This document shows, piece after piece, positions 1 to 8,500 of a stretch of DNA of 11,732 nucleotides (the first letter of the stretch is position 1; each line of letters opens with the position of its first letter). Made by a program: the position numbers and the translations under genes. The notes below the pieces were generated by a model. The model made no database searches. It was not told the DNA's origin and saw only the letters and a list, made by a program, of their open reading frames with translations. Source of the DNA: JAJZMA01 sp021850405 (GTDB lineage: Bacteria > Chloroflexota > Dormibacteria > Aeolococcales > Aeolococcaceae); assembly GCA_027365835.1 (NCBI GenBank), contig DAHXLU010000006.1, positions 1 to 11,732 of the forward strand, written 5' to 3'.

Positions 1-81
1 CGGCCGCTTCTTAGGTAGATGGACCACATTGTCCACCCTTTTCCTCCCGCCCGCTCCCATTCCCTGACTACTACCCTTCAT
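1..81 (-). CDS. 5' end of an unrecognised basic protein (runs off the window)
   Basis: I do not recognise this gene. On the minus strand an ATG at 81-79 opens a frame with no stop to the window edge (27 codons visible). It is preceded by a strong Shine-Dalgarno sequence, AGGAGGAG (minus strand of 86-93), four bases before the ATG. The visible N-terminus begins MKGSSQGMGAGG and is rich in Gly, Lys and Arg, with no signal peptide or membrane segment. It lies downstream of leuS on the same strand, beyond a probable terminator, so it likely has its own promoter. A 12-bp perfect palindrome sits just upstream of the ribosome binding site. The call rests on the ribosome binding site plus the open frame; 27 codons is too short to exclude chance. 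Confidence 0.45.
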   Translation of the reverse strand, partial: MKGSSQGMGAGGRKRVDNVVHLPKKRP

Positions 82-94
82 GTGACTCCTCCTG

Positions 95-106
95 GTCCTT
101 AAGGAC
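95..106. promoter_or_regulatory. 12-bp perfect palindrome, possible operator
   Basis: GTCCTTAAGGAC reads the same on both strands. It lies immediately upstream of the AGGAGGAG ribosome binding site of the minus-strand gene starting at 81, where a repressor or a 5'-UTR structure could act. There is no direct evidence for either. Confidence 0.25.
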
Positions 107-155
107 ATTCAAGAGTGTCTCGGTTTCGGGGGTACCTTCAAACACAAAAACACTC

Positions 156-195
156 AAAAAAGGGGGGGGGCAGGACACTGATGCCTCTGCCCACC
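156..195 (-). terminator. Probable rho-independent terminator after leuS
   Basis: Read on the minus strand, GGGCAG (192-187) pairs with CTGCCC (173-168) around a 13-base loop. The stem may extend past one mismatch using 194-195 with 166-165. It is followed by the rest of a C9 run and then six T (A6 at 156-161 on the plus strand). It lies about 180 bases past the leuS stop. The spare C residues between stem and T-run make it imperfect. The rest of 82-373 holds no gene I can support. Confidence 0.4.
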
Positions 196-373
196 ATGAG
201 TCTTCTCCGCTCATCCAAACCGGCGGAACAACGCAGAGTGCCTTTTTTACTCCCCCCGCCCCGCACACGCATGGTGCCTGTAGTTTAGCTCCCGTTGGAA
301 ATCCATTGGCGCCATAGGCAAGAAGCACTGACGCCTTTTGGACAAGGCTGTGACGGTCTATGCCCTCTGCCTG

Positions 374-2863
374 TCAAGGTCTCCCAGCGGGGACGACGAC
401 GTTTACCACCCTTCCTGGCACCACTATCACCCGAAGAGCAGCGCGCGCACTCTGGTCTAAAAGCTTCCGCTCAAGCAGCAGGCTAACAGCAGCCTCCTCA
501 TGTTCCTCGCTGGAGGCCCCAGCTGGGAGCTCAACTGTTCCCCGTAGCTTTCCATTTACCTGGACTGCAATTGTAACCAGCTCTGCCGCGACCAGCGCTG
601 GATCGAAAGCAGGATAGCTGCTCAGGTGCACCGAGCCCTGCCCAGGCGCAACCTTCCTCCATAGCTCTTCCGAAATAAAGGGAGCATACGGGGCGAGTAG
701 CTGAAGCAACACGAGCACGTCGTCCAGTGATAGCCCCCCTTCCTGCAGATCTCCTTCCAGGTCCCGTGCAAACCGCATCAATGCGGCAATCGCGGTGTTG
801 TAGCGCAGCTCGGCAGTATCCTCATCCACAGTCGCAATCACCCTGTGACGGCGCTGCAGCCTCTCCCGGTCGCATTCCTTTGCACTCAGCTGCGCTGTTC
901 CCAGTCGCCACACCCGTTCAAGAAATCTCGTGACCCCGCGTATCCCATCGTCCTGAAAGTCCCCACCTTCCAGAAACGGACCCAGGAACATGAGATAAAG
1001 CCGCAGGGCATCTGCTCCATAGCGCTCTACGTACTCATCCGGATTGACGACGTTGCCCTTGCTCTTTGACATCTTGGCGCCGCCCTTTATCAGGAGACCA
1101 TGGGCGCGAAAACGCTGGAATGGCTCTGGCGCTGGCACATAACCCAGCTTGAAGAGCGCCCGCATAATGAAGCGTGAGTACATGAGGTGCAGTACCGCGT
1201 GCTCCTGCCCGCCAATATACATATCCACAGGAAGCCACTTCTTCGTCAGTGCGGGGTCCATCGCACGGTCAGTAAACCTGGTTGATGGATAGCGCAGGAA
1301 ATACCAGGACGAGTCGAGAAAATTATCACTTACGTCGGTCTCTCTCCTTGCTGGCTTGCCACATTCAGGACACGCCACCTGCACCCAGTCCTCCGCCATA
1401 GCCAATGGCGACTGGCCAGTACCCAGTGAGCGGAACCCAGCCAGATCCGGCAGTAAAACAGGGAGCTCCTCTTCCGGGACTGGTACCGGCCCACAATGGG
1501 CACAATGAACCATCGGGATGGGCGGGCCCCAGTACCTCTGGCGGGATACCAGCCAGTCGCGGAGGCGAAACTGGACTGCCTTGTCCCCTGCTCCATCCTT
1601 TGTCAGTGCACTGGTTATCGCTGCAACAGCATCCGTAGAGAAAAGACCGTCATAGGAGCCGCTATTGCAAAGGACGCCAGTACCGGTATAGGGCAACTCG
1701 CTGCGATCGCCTGGTTCCCCAGAATGATGCGGCGGAGAGATCACTACCCGGATATCCAGGCCCTGAGCATTGGCAAACTGCCAGTCACGCTCATCGTGGG
1801 CAGGCACCGCCATGATCGCCCCGGTCCCATAGCCACCGAGCACATAGGGCGCAGCATAAACCGGCAACTGCTCCCCGGTAAGGGGATGCAACGCTTTCGA
1901 ATGGAGCATCCTCCCAATGGAAAAATCGGGAGCCTCATCCCCGGTCGGCAGGGCAGCCGCCCATGCCAGGACAGCGTCGGTCTCGTCCGGAGCACAAAAG
2001 TCAGCCAGCCCTGGATGATCGGCCCCTATCACGAGAAAGGTCGCACCCATGAGGGTATCTGGGCGGGTGGTGAAGACGGTAACAGTCTCCAGCCTGCATC
2101 CACGGAGTGCAAACCGAATCAGTGCTCCCTCGGAGCGCCCAATCCAGTTGCGCTGGGCAACCCGGGTACGCTCGGACCAGTCAAGGCTATCCAGTGCATC
2201 CAGCATCTCCTGGGCATACGCGGTGGTCTTTATAAACCACTGCTTGAGAAATTTCTGGACCACTGCCGTGGAGCAGCGCTCGCAGTGCCCATCTATGACC
2301 TGTTCGTCTGCCAGCACTGTGAGGCAGGAAGGGCACCAGTTCACAGCTCCGTCGCGGTACTCCACGAGCCCTGCCCGGAAGAGCTGTATGAACAGCCACT
2401 GGGTCCACCGGTAGTAGGCTGGATCGGTAGTATTTACCTCGGCTGACCAGTCAAACATAAAACCAAGCCGCTTTAGCTGCCTTTCCCGGAAGTACTCAAC
2501 GTTGCGCTCCGTAAGGGGCCTTGGATGCTCTCCCACCTTCAGCGCGTAGTTCTCACTGTGAATTCCAAACGCGTCAAAGCCCATGGGCTCAAAAACATCA
2601 AATCCCTTCATCCGGTGATACCTGCCGCATATGTCTGAGCCGGTGTAGGCGAAGGCGTTCCCTACATGCAGCTTTTCTGCTGAGGGATAAGGAAACATCA
2701 TAAGGTTGTAGTAGGGTTTGCGGGCCCCGTCCAGGTCTGTCCTGTAGAGTCCCTCCTCCTCCCAGCGCGCAGACCAAGTAGACTCTACCTGCAGGTGGTC
2801 ATAGGCAGCCTGCAGACCAAGGGTCGGCCCTTTGGCGGTTTTTGTCTCGGCAGGATTGCGCAT
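374..2863 (-). CDS. leuS: Leucyl-tRNA synthetase
   Basis: Class Ia aminoacyl-tRNA synthetase that charges tRNA-Leu with leucine in the cytoplasm; 829 residues, normal for bacterial LeuRS. Domains in order: the HIGH-type motif is HVGN at 66-69, followed by the family motif GFDAFGIHSENYAL near 95-108. A zinc knuckle has Cys177, Cys180, Cys194 and Cys197. The CP1 editing domain has TTRPDT at 265-270 and HDERD at 356-360. A second CxxC pair set precedes the catalytic KMSKS at 597-601. The C-terminal anticodon-binding region carries VQVNGKLRGT. The frame is open upstream to 3013, but ATG 2863 is chosen because it places about 20 residues before the conserved YDHLQVESTW block. No Shine-Dalgarno is visible; a TACTCT box (minus strand of 2879-2874) ends 10 bases before the ATG, suggesting a very short leader. 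The last HIGH residue is Asn rather than the usual His. Divergent from the Eis-like gene. Confidence 0.96.
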   Translation of the reverse strand: MRNPAETKTAKGPTLGLQAAYDHLQVESTWSARWEEEGLYRTDLDGARKPYYNLMMFPYPSAEKLHVGNAFAYTGSDICGRYHRMKGFDVFEPMGFDAFGIHSENYALKVGEHPRPLTERNVEYFRERQLKRLGFMFDWSAEVNTTDPAYYRWTQWLFIQLFRAGLVEYRDGAVNWCPSCLTVLADEQVIDGHCERCSTAVVQKFLKQWFIKTTAYAQEMLDALDSLDWSERTRVAQRNWIGRSEGALIRFALRGCRLETVTVFTTRPDTLMGATFLVIGADHPGLADFCAPDETDAVLAWAAALPTGDEAPDFSIGRMLHSKALHPLTGEQLPVYAAPYVLGGYGTGAIMAVPAHDERDWQFANAQGLDIRVVISPPHHSGEPGDRSELPYTGTGVLCNSGSYDGLFSTDAVAAITSALTKDGAGDKAVQFRLRDWLVSRQRYWGPPIPMVHCAHCGPVPVPEEELPVLLPDLAGFRSLGTGQSPLAMAEDWVQVACPECGKPARRETDVSDNFLDSSWYFLRYPSTRFTDRAMDPALTKKWLPVDMYIGGQEHAVLHLMYSRFIMRALFKLGYVPAPEPFQRFRAHGLLIKGGAKMSKSKGNVVNPDEYVERYGADALRLYLMFLGPFLEGGDFQDDGIRGVTRFLERVWRLGTAQLSAKECDRERLQRRHRVIATVDEDTAELRYNTAIAALMRFARDLEGDLQEGGLSLDDVLVLLQLLAPYAPFISEELWRKVAPGQGSVHLSSYPAFDPALVAAELVTIAVQVNGKLRGTVELPAGASSEEHEEAAVSLLLERKLLDQSARAALRVIVVPGRVVNVVVPAGRP

Positions 2864-2900
2864 ATCGGTAGATAGAGTACACCAGAGGAAAATAGCGACA
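2864..2900. promoter_or_regulatory. Divergent leuS / acetyltransferase start region
   Basis: Only 37 bp separate the two chosen start codons, so promoters for one or both genes must lie inside the opposite coding sequence or overlap here. On the plus strand, AGAGGAAA (2884-2891) is a plausible ribosome binding site for GTG 2901. On the minus strand, TACTCT fits the TANNNT form of an actinobacterial -10 box for leuS. No convincing -35 element is seen for either direction. Confidence 0.3.
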
Positions 2901-4088
2901 GTGCCAGAAATTATTATCCGTGACCCAGAGCGCGAGTCAGACTGGGAGCAGTTCGAACGGATCCAGGTGGATTCCTTCGCCATCCCGGTCGACACAGCAA
3001 GGGCAGAGGTCACAGCCCAACGCGAGCACGCACTGACACGGTTCGCATTTGTGGACGGGAAGCTCGCTGGTGGCTACTCGGTCTTTCCGGTCTCCCAGTA
3101 CTTCGGCGGCCGGGCTGTCCCCGCCGGTGCAATTGAGAGTGTAGTGACTGCAGCGATCAACAGGCGGCAGGGAGTAGGCGCAGCCCTCATGGCGGATGTC
3201 CCGTCCCTGTTCCAGGAACGCGGGCTCTTTCTTGCTCCCCTCTGGGCGGCATCACCAAGGTTCTACCGAAGGTGGGGATGGGATGTCGGCGACCACTCTC
3301 TCCTGCACACTGTCAAGCTCTCAAGCCTCTCCTCCATGCGGGGGGAAGGGAGCCTCGATCCCGCCCCGGATCCAGATGACGCAGAAGCGCTGTACCACCA
3401 GGTCGCAGCATCCTGGAATGGATCAATCTGCCGACCAGACTGGTGGCGAAAGCTTCCTGACTCAGGACCTGTCCTGCCCGAGCACAAGTACAGGGTGGGC
3501 TGGAGAGAGCATGGTGAGCTCACCGGCTTTATCCGCTATGGCCAGAGCCGCCCCAAAGGCTTCTTTGGTCCAGGGGTGATCAATGTCACTGACCTGTACA
3601 CACTCTCAGGGAACGCGATGCTCGGTCTTCTGGGCTACATTGGCGGCCATGCTGCCCAGGTCCAGGAGATGACAATCCGGGCTCCCATGCGGCACGACCT
3701 ACTCTATGCCATAGAAGATGCCAACCTCGCGATAACGGCCAACTCTGGCATGACCTGGATGCAGCGCGTTACCGACATTCCAGGGGCACTTGGCGCCAGG
3801 GGATGGAACCCAGATTATTCCGGGAGCTTCAGCCTGGAGGTAGTCGACCCGGTGCCAGGCCGCTCCAGGACGGTCCGGATTGAGATTGCCAACGGCAAGG
3901 GGCATGCGCAGCAAAGTGCCACTGCCGACACCAGAATCGACGCAGGGTTCTTTGCCAGCTGGTTCTCAGGGTCTGCCCATGCAGAGCTGGGCCAGCGCCT
4001 GGGCAGGATCCGCGGCAACCCGGCAACCATTTCAGAGATGGACCGGGCCATGGACCACCGGCCAGTGTGGCTACAGGACGTCTTCTGA
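2901..4088 (+). CDS. Eis-like GNAT family N-acetyltransferase
   Basis: Predicted acetyl-CoA-dependent N-acetyltransferase of the Eis group; 395 residues, matching Mycobacterium tuberculosis Eis (about 400), which has two GNAT lobes and a C-terminal sterol-carrier-like (SCP2) fold. The first GNAT lobe holds the acetyl-CoA motif RRQGVGAAL (89-96). FYRRWGW follows, with Tyr122 at the place of the Eis general-acid tyrosine. The protein ends in Phe; in Eis the C-terminal Phe carboxylate is reported to act as the general base, so the active-site parts appear intact. Residues from about 290 fit the SCP2 part. GTG 2901 is chosen over an in-frame TTG at 2832 because AGAGGAAA lies 9 bases upstream and the Eis N-terminus starts close to this point. 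Substrate is unknown: Eis relatives acetylate aminoglycosides or lysines, but most environmental homologues are uncharacterised. Confidence 0.85.
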   Translation: MPEIIIRDPERESDWEQFERIQVDSFAIPVDTARAEVTAQREHALTRFAFVDGKLAGGYSVFPVSQYFGGRAVPAGAIESVVTAAINRRQGVGAALMADVPSLFQERGLFLAPLWAASPRFYRRWGWDVGDHSLLHTVKLSSLSSMRGEGSLDPAPDPDDAEALYHQVAASWNGSICRPDWWRKLPDSGPVLPEHKYRVGWREHGELTGFIRYGQSRPKGFFGPGVINVTDLYTLSGNAMLGLLGYIGGHAAQVQEMTIRAPMRHDLLYAIEDANLAITANSGMTWMQRVTDIPGALGARGWNPDYSGSFSLEVVDPVPGRSRTVRIEIANGKGHAQQSATADTRIDAGFFASWFSGSAHAELGQRLGRIRGNPATISEMDRAMDHRPVWLQDVF

Positions 4089-4272
4089 GAGCCTCCCCCC
4101 ATTGCGTTTGCCGCCATGGTGGCACAACACTTCCAGATTCTCCAAGGATACCTGGTCGGGTGGGTTCTGGCATGAGACAATCACACTGCCGCGCATAGCT
4201 TCCCGCGCAAGGCACCGCAGGAGCAAGATTCCAGCCACCCACTCAACTCACCCGACTTTAGGGGCCACCACC

Positions 4273-5058
4273 ATGGACATCGGATTCGGCTTTGCCGCTG
4301 GCACTACGACCAGTGACGCCCGTGCTCTTTCTGCGCTGGCGGCCAGACATCGGATCTCTTCTGTCTGGAGTCGCGATGCACCAGGAGACGATGGGCTTGC
4401 CCTGCTTGCATCCACTTTTGAAGGCGCACCATCAGTGCACGAATTTGGGGTTGGAGTGATCGCCATAGACCGCAATGATGTCAAAACGATAGTGGGCCGA
4501 CTAGAGCGCACTCCTCCTGGCCTGCGGGATAAACTCATCCTGGGCATCGGAGCTGGCAACCCTGGCGAGCACCCGGTGCAACGGATGGAGGCCGCCGTCC
4601 TTAGCCTGCGAACTGCTGTTCCATCGCTAAAACTCGCTGTAGCAGCGCTCCGTCCACGGATGTGTCACCTCGCAGGGAGGCTCGCCGACGCGGTTATCTT
4701 CAACTGGATAACACCAGATACTGCCCGGCTCTCCAGAAACCTGGTCGAAGAGGGAGCCAGGGAGGCTGGACGCCCCACCCCACTAATATGTGCGTACATA
4801 CGGTGTGCAACAGACCCTTCCTCCCTGGCACTCGCGCAGAAGGAAGCCGCGACCTACGCCAGTTACCCTGCGTACCAGAGCTACATCCGGATGCAGGGGG
4901 TAGAACCGGAGTTGCTGATAGAACAAAGCTCTCCTGACACCACTCTGCGAACCGCCCTGGCACGCTACGATGCACTGGATCTCGCAATCGCACGTGCCCC
5001 TGCAGGTGCGTCATCCGCGATGATGGCGCAGATAATAGAGAGCCTCCGGGCTGTTTAG
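4273..5058 (+). CDS. Short LLM-class flavin/F420-type oxidoreductase
   Basis: Predicted luciferase-like monooxygenase-superfamily (TIM barrel) oxidoreductase using FMN or coenzyme F420; 261 residues. Visible family features are the MDIGFGF first strand, GVGVIAIDRND near residues 61-71, the ILGIGAG turn at about 92-98, and AALRPRMCHLAGRLADAV followed by FNWITP. The last part matches the block seen in Mer-like (methylenetetrahydromethanopterin reductase) relatives. It is shorter than the 300-350 residues of many LLM proteins, consistent with the compact form that lacks large inserts. ATG 4273 is chosen because it gives the expected first strand and AGGGG lies about 8 bases upstream; the frame is open further upstream but offers no good start. 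It follows the acetyltransferase by 184 bp in the same direction. That gap holds no other gene I can support. Substrate and cofactor cannot be assigned from sequence. Confidence 0.78.
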   Translation: MDIGFGFAAGTTTSDARALSALAARHRISSVWSRDAPGDDGLALLASTFEGAPSVHEFGVGVIAIDRNDVKTIVGRLERTPPGLRDKLILGIGAGNPGEHPVQRMEAAVLSLRTAVPSLKLAVAALRPRMCHLAGRLADAVIFNWITPDTARLSRNLVEEGAREAGRPTPLICAYIRCATDPSSLALAQKEAATYASYPAYQSYIRMQGVEPELLIEQSSPDTTLRTALARYDALDLAIARAPAGASSAMMAQIIESLRAV

Positions 5059-5196
5059 CGCCAGGGATCCTGCTTATCTTTGATCCATACAGCCAGAACT
5101 GGCGAAAGGGGCCGCCCAAAAGAGTGTGCTTTGGAGTGCACCAGCCCGTGGTTACAAAACTGGTGGGTAGCAAGCGCAATATGCAGGCCGGGAGGA

Positions 5197-5577
5197 TCAG
5201 GCACTCTTGACTAAGCCCGGCAGGAGCCCCGCAGCAGCAATTAGACATGCAATCACCACCAGAATACTGAGAGCGATCATGTAGCCCCGTAGTTCCTTGT
5301 CGCGATCAAGAGGAGTGATCTTCCATGGAGCCAGTTTCCAGCGGTCACGATATTGGCTGCAGACCTTCTACAGGGCGTCAAAATATCCTGGAACCCGTAG
5401 CCCAATATATGCAGAGGCACAAACAACGCTCCCCACCAGCAGTATGACCACTCCAGCGACCAACCTATCGATTACAAACGCAGCTATGGCTTCTATGGCC
5501 GGGGTCTGAATCATGGAGTCGCCGACCGATATTGCCGATGGGTAGTGTTGCGGCGTAGACTGGCTCAAATGATGCAC
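5197..5577 (-). pseudogene. Small two-helix membrane protein interrupted by TAG
   Basis: I do not recognise the family. On the minus strand a frame from GTG 5577 (or ATG 5514) encodes up to 69 residues with one membrane helix (about residues 38-59, LVAGVVILLVGSVV). It then meets TAG at 5370-5368. The same frame continues 56 codons to TGA at 5199-5197 and encodes a basic/Trp-containing linker (YRDRWKLAPWKITPLDRD) and a second helix (MIALSILVVIACLIAAAG). Continuation of sensible membrane-protein sequence in the same frame indicates one gene of about 126 codons broken by a nonsense codon. CTG TAG AAG would be CTG CAG AAG (Gln) after one C-to-T change. Neither start has a clear ribosome binding site. 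The first start overlaps the divergent exoprotein gene; the second leaves 54 bp between them. A sequencing error or a suppressed stop cannot be excluded. Confidence 0.55.
5532..5561 (+). promoter_or_regulatory. Candidate leaderless promoter for the exoprotein gene
   Basis: TTGCCG (5532-5537) and TAGACT (5556-5561) match four of six bases each of the -35 and -10 consensus, with an 18-bp spacer. TAGACT also fits TANNNT. The ATG at 5569 begins 7 bases after the -10 box, about where transcription would start. The gene has no visible Shine-Dalgarno sequence, which fits a leaderless mRNA. Confidence 0.35.
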
Positions 5578-8500
5578 AGACGTATTTCACGTCAGATACC
5601 GCACAGCCATCTAGCCGTCATCGGAGTTGTGCTGGTGGTGCTTCAGGGCCTGGTGGCGGCGGGTTTTGGCTTTTCCCCGGTTGCCATGGCAGCAACGTCG
5701 GCCTGGGTGATGCAGACGGTGCCTGCAGACACCCCTGCCCTTATGACGGGGCTCTCGTGTGAGACAGCTCCCTCTGGGCCAATGTGTGTGCGGCGGTGGG
5801 CGACGGTGCTGGTGTGACACTGGGGAGTAGGGGTTCGGGGACCATCATTGGTACCGTGGATGGGGGTACCACATGGACGACGCAGGTGACGTTATCCCCC
5901 AACCAGTATCTGGCAAGCGTGTCGTGCGTGACTGCCGGGGCAGGGCCGCTGTGCGTGGCGGTAGGTGCGACGAATCTCGACCAGAGTACAGCGGCTCCGG
6001 TGGTGGTGACGAATGCGTCTGGGGCGTGGACTGCGGGTGGTGGGTCCTTTGGGACCATGTCCATGCTGGAGGGAGTGACCTGTCCCACAGCGACCGAATG
6101 TCTGGCGGTGGGAGCAGGTACCGGGGGCGATGCAGTCGTCGTGCAGTCCACTGACGGTGGGCTCACGTGGTCAGTGAACTACACGCTCGCAGGGGCCAAC
6201 AACGGCAGTAGCTCCGCCTCTCCGGATTTATACAATCTGGATAACGTGACGTGTGGGACGACGTTGTTTTGTGTTGCGGCAGGATCAGCAGGCACGCTGT
6301 CGCTAACAAATCCATCAGCCCCCCTCCTGTTAGAGACGACAGACGGAGGAACAACCTGGACGAGTACGGTCCTGCCAGCGGTTGAACCCGCAGGGAGCGG
6401 CTACGCGACGGTGACGGACTCCAGCTATGGAGTGGCGTGTCTGCCTATTGTCGCCATCGTGCAACTGGCATCGTCGTGCCAGATGTCTGGGTGGTATACA
6501 GGTTATAGCGCAGCGGGAACGCCGGTATCGTCAGGGGGATACATTCTGGGAGACGCAAGTGGCAGCTGGACGGTGGAGTACCTGTCCACTCCGCAGCCCC
6601 CTGGAGAATTAGGGCCGGTGAGTGGCATCACATGCCCCACTACAACTACCTGCTGGGCTGGTTCGCCCCAGGGTGGGTTTTTGACCACGACCGACGGGGG
6701 GACGACGTGGAGTGCGGTGTCTCCTCCCCTGGGCTTTGCGGGTATTCCCGATGCAATCCCCATCTGGGTGTCGTGTCCGGTGAATCAGGTGACGTCCTGC
6801 TGGGCCGTAGGAACGGCGACTTTCTCGCCCGCGCTGGGTGCGGCCATGGCGCTGGCGACGAGTTCGACGGGTTCTGGGTCAGGAACAGCGTTGTCATTTC
6901 AGCATGCGACGTCGGGGGGTGCCCTCCACTTTTACCCCAGCGCCAACGGCTACTCGTTTTCGAACAGCCAGGGTTACGTCCCCTCAGCGTCGGAGATGGA
7001 AAAGTATTTCCCGGCCTCTGTAGGAATGACGTATCCGATTTTTGGAGGGCTGACACCGATGGGTTCTGCTTTCCAGAATCTCCTGGACCAAACGCTAAAG
7101 GGAGGGTTGTGCTACGGCTTCGCCACGACAGCGACAGCCAACTACAACGACTGGAAGCCCAGTGTTCCCTTGTACTCAACATTTTCCGGATACGGCAGTT
7201 CGGCCTCGTTTCCTCCGTTCACGACTGAAGCTCCACAGACATCCACTATAAAAAAGGTTCTGGAAGCGTACTCCGCTCGCCAGCTGTCGAACGGAACGTT
7301 TCAGGGCACCAACGACGCATGGCTTGCAGCTGGTGTTATCGGCAATACCGGCGAACTGCAGGACATCGCCGCGACAGTCGCCACTCGCCCCGAAATGGTC
7401 CTCCTGGTTCCAAGCCCCTCGCTAATGGTGAGCAACCCAGGTCTCTTCCAGTATTTGCTCTTCAAGTACTCCCACGCTGTCGTTGCCTACGCTGCCAACC
7501 CCACGCTTGGGACCATCTCTGTCTACGACCCCAACGACCCCTACACCGCAAGTGGATGGGATGGTCCCACCGTCATACAGGTGAAGGACGACGGGGCTAG
7601 CCTCTACGACCGTGGAACTTCGATTGGAATAGGAGGGGACGGTGGCCCCGCGAGTGACTGGACCATAGTGCCCGTCCCTGACAACCTTTACGATGGGTCG
7701 CCCGGCAGTCAGGCGTGGCCCATGAACTCTCTCTCCCAGGTGTTGTGGTCAACCGCCCAAAGCCTAACTCTGTCTTTTGTTGGCGGAAATCCGTTAATTC
7801 TGGTAGGCAATGGTTCTTCTGCCCTGGCAACATCGCTCCCTGCAACATCTAGCGCGACAGGCGTTGCCCGGATTTCTGGTCCTGGGACCGCCGCAGACAT
7901 CTCCAGTGCCAGCACAGCGTCGTTCACGACCATTGCCGGGGCTGCAGGAACACTCTCCGTCACATACGGAACCAACGCCAGCAGTATCGCGCTGTCTCAT
8001 GCCTCTCAGCCAGAGCCGGTGTCGTTATCGGTTGGGGGCACGACGAGCACCACCACGGGACGGACCTTCAGTCTCACCGGATTGACGCTGAATCCTGGGG
8101 AATCTGTTTCGCTGGCCCCCTCTCTCCTGACCGGGTCGCTCACCCTCGACGCCACACTCAACGTGGCCCGGACCGTGACGCTGACCATAGCGGACACGGG
8201 CAGCAGCAACGGCACGGTGACTGCAGCGCTCACGCTTCCTGCAGGTACTTCCGAGACGACCGTTTATGTAGATGGTGCTGTGGCAACAGCTCCCATCTAT
8301 GCGGTTACCACGACAGCGACAAAGACCGTCGTGACGTTGCTGGCAGGAACACCAGGCGAAATCTCTTCGAGCATAGCCAATGATCTGACCTCCATCCAGT
8401 CGGAGCTGGCATCGCTACCGGCAGGGGTTGTGTCACCGCAAACGACTGCACATCTGCATAATGCCATCCGGTTGGCTGGTGCAGCCTCCAGTCATGTGGC

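Noticed and set aside
156..170. A6G9 homopolymer as a hypermutable phase-variation tract
   Set aside because: It lies outside any supported coding or core-promoter position and is better explained as the stem and T-run of a terminator on the minus strand.
71..328. Minus-strand frame of 85 codons downstream of leuS
   Set aside because: GTG start without ribosome binding site, runs through the predicted terminator and a C9/T6 homopolymer, and its 3' end holds the better-supported ribosome binding site of the gene at 81.
1496..2446. Long plus-strand open frame of 316 codons inside leuS
   Set aside because: Antisense shadow of a clearly conserved LeuRS; low-complexity, Gly/Pro/Arg-rich product with no family features.
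3880..4272. N-terminal extension of the LLM oxidoreductase frame into the acetyltransferase gene
   Set aside because: The frame is open by chance; the extension overlaps 209 bases of conserved Eis-like coding sequence and lacks family features, while ATG 4273 gives the expected first strand.
5059..5104. Hairpin CGCCAG/CTGGCG with an inner GGATC/GATCC stem after the LLM gene
   Set aside because: Asymmetric, with a 12-base bulge and no T-run on either strand; not convincing as a terminator.
6646..7182. Minus-strand frame of 178 codons inside the exoprotein gene
   Set aside because: Ser/Pro/Arg-rich antisense of the propeller and peptidase region; no start signal or homology features.
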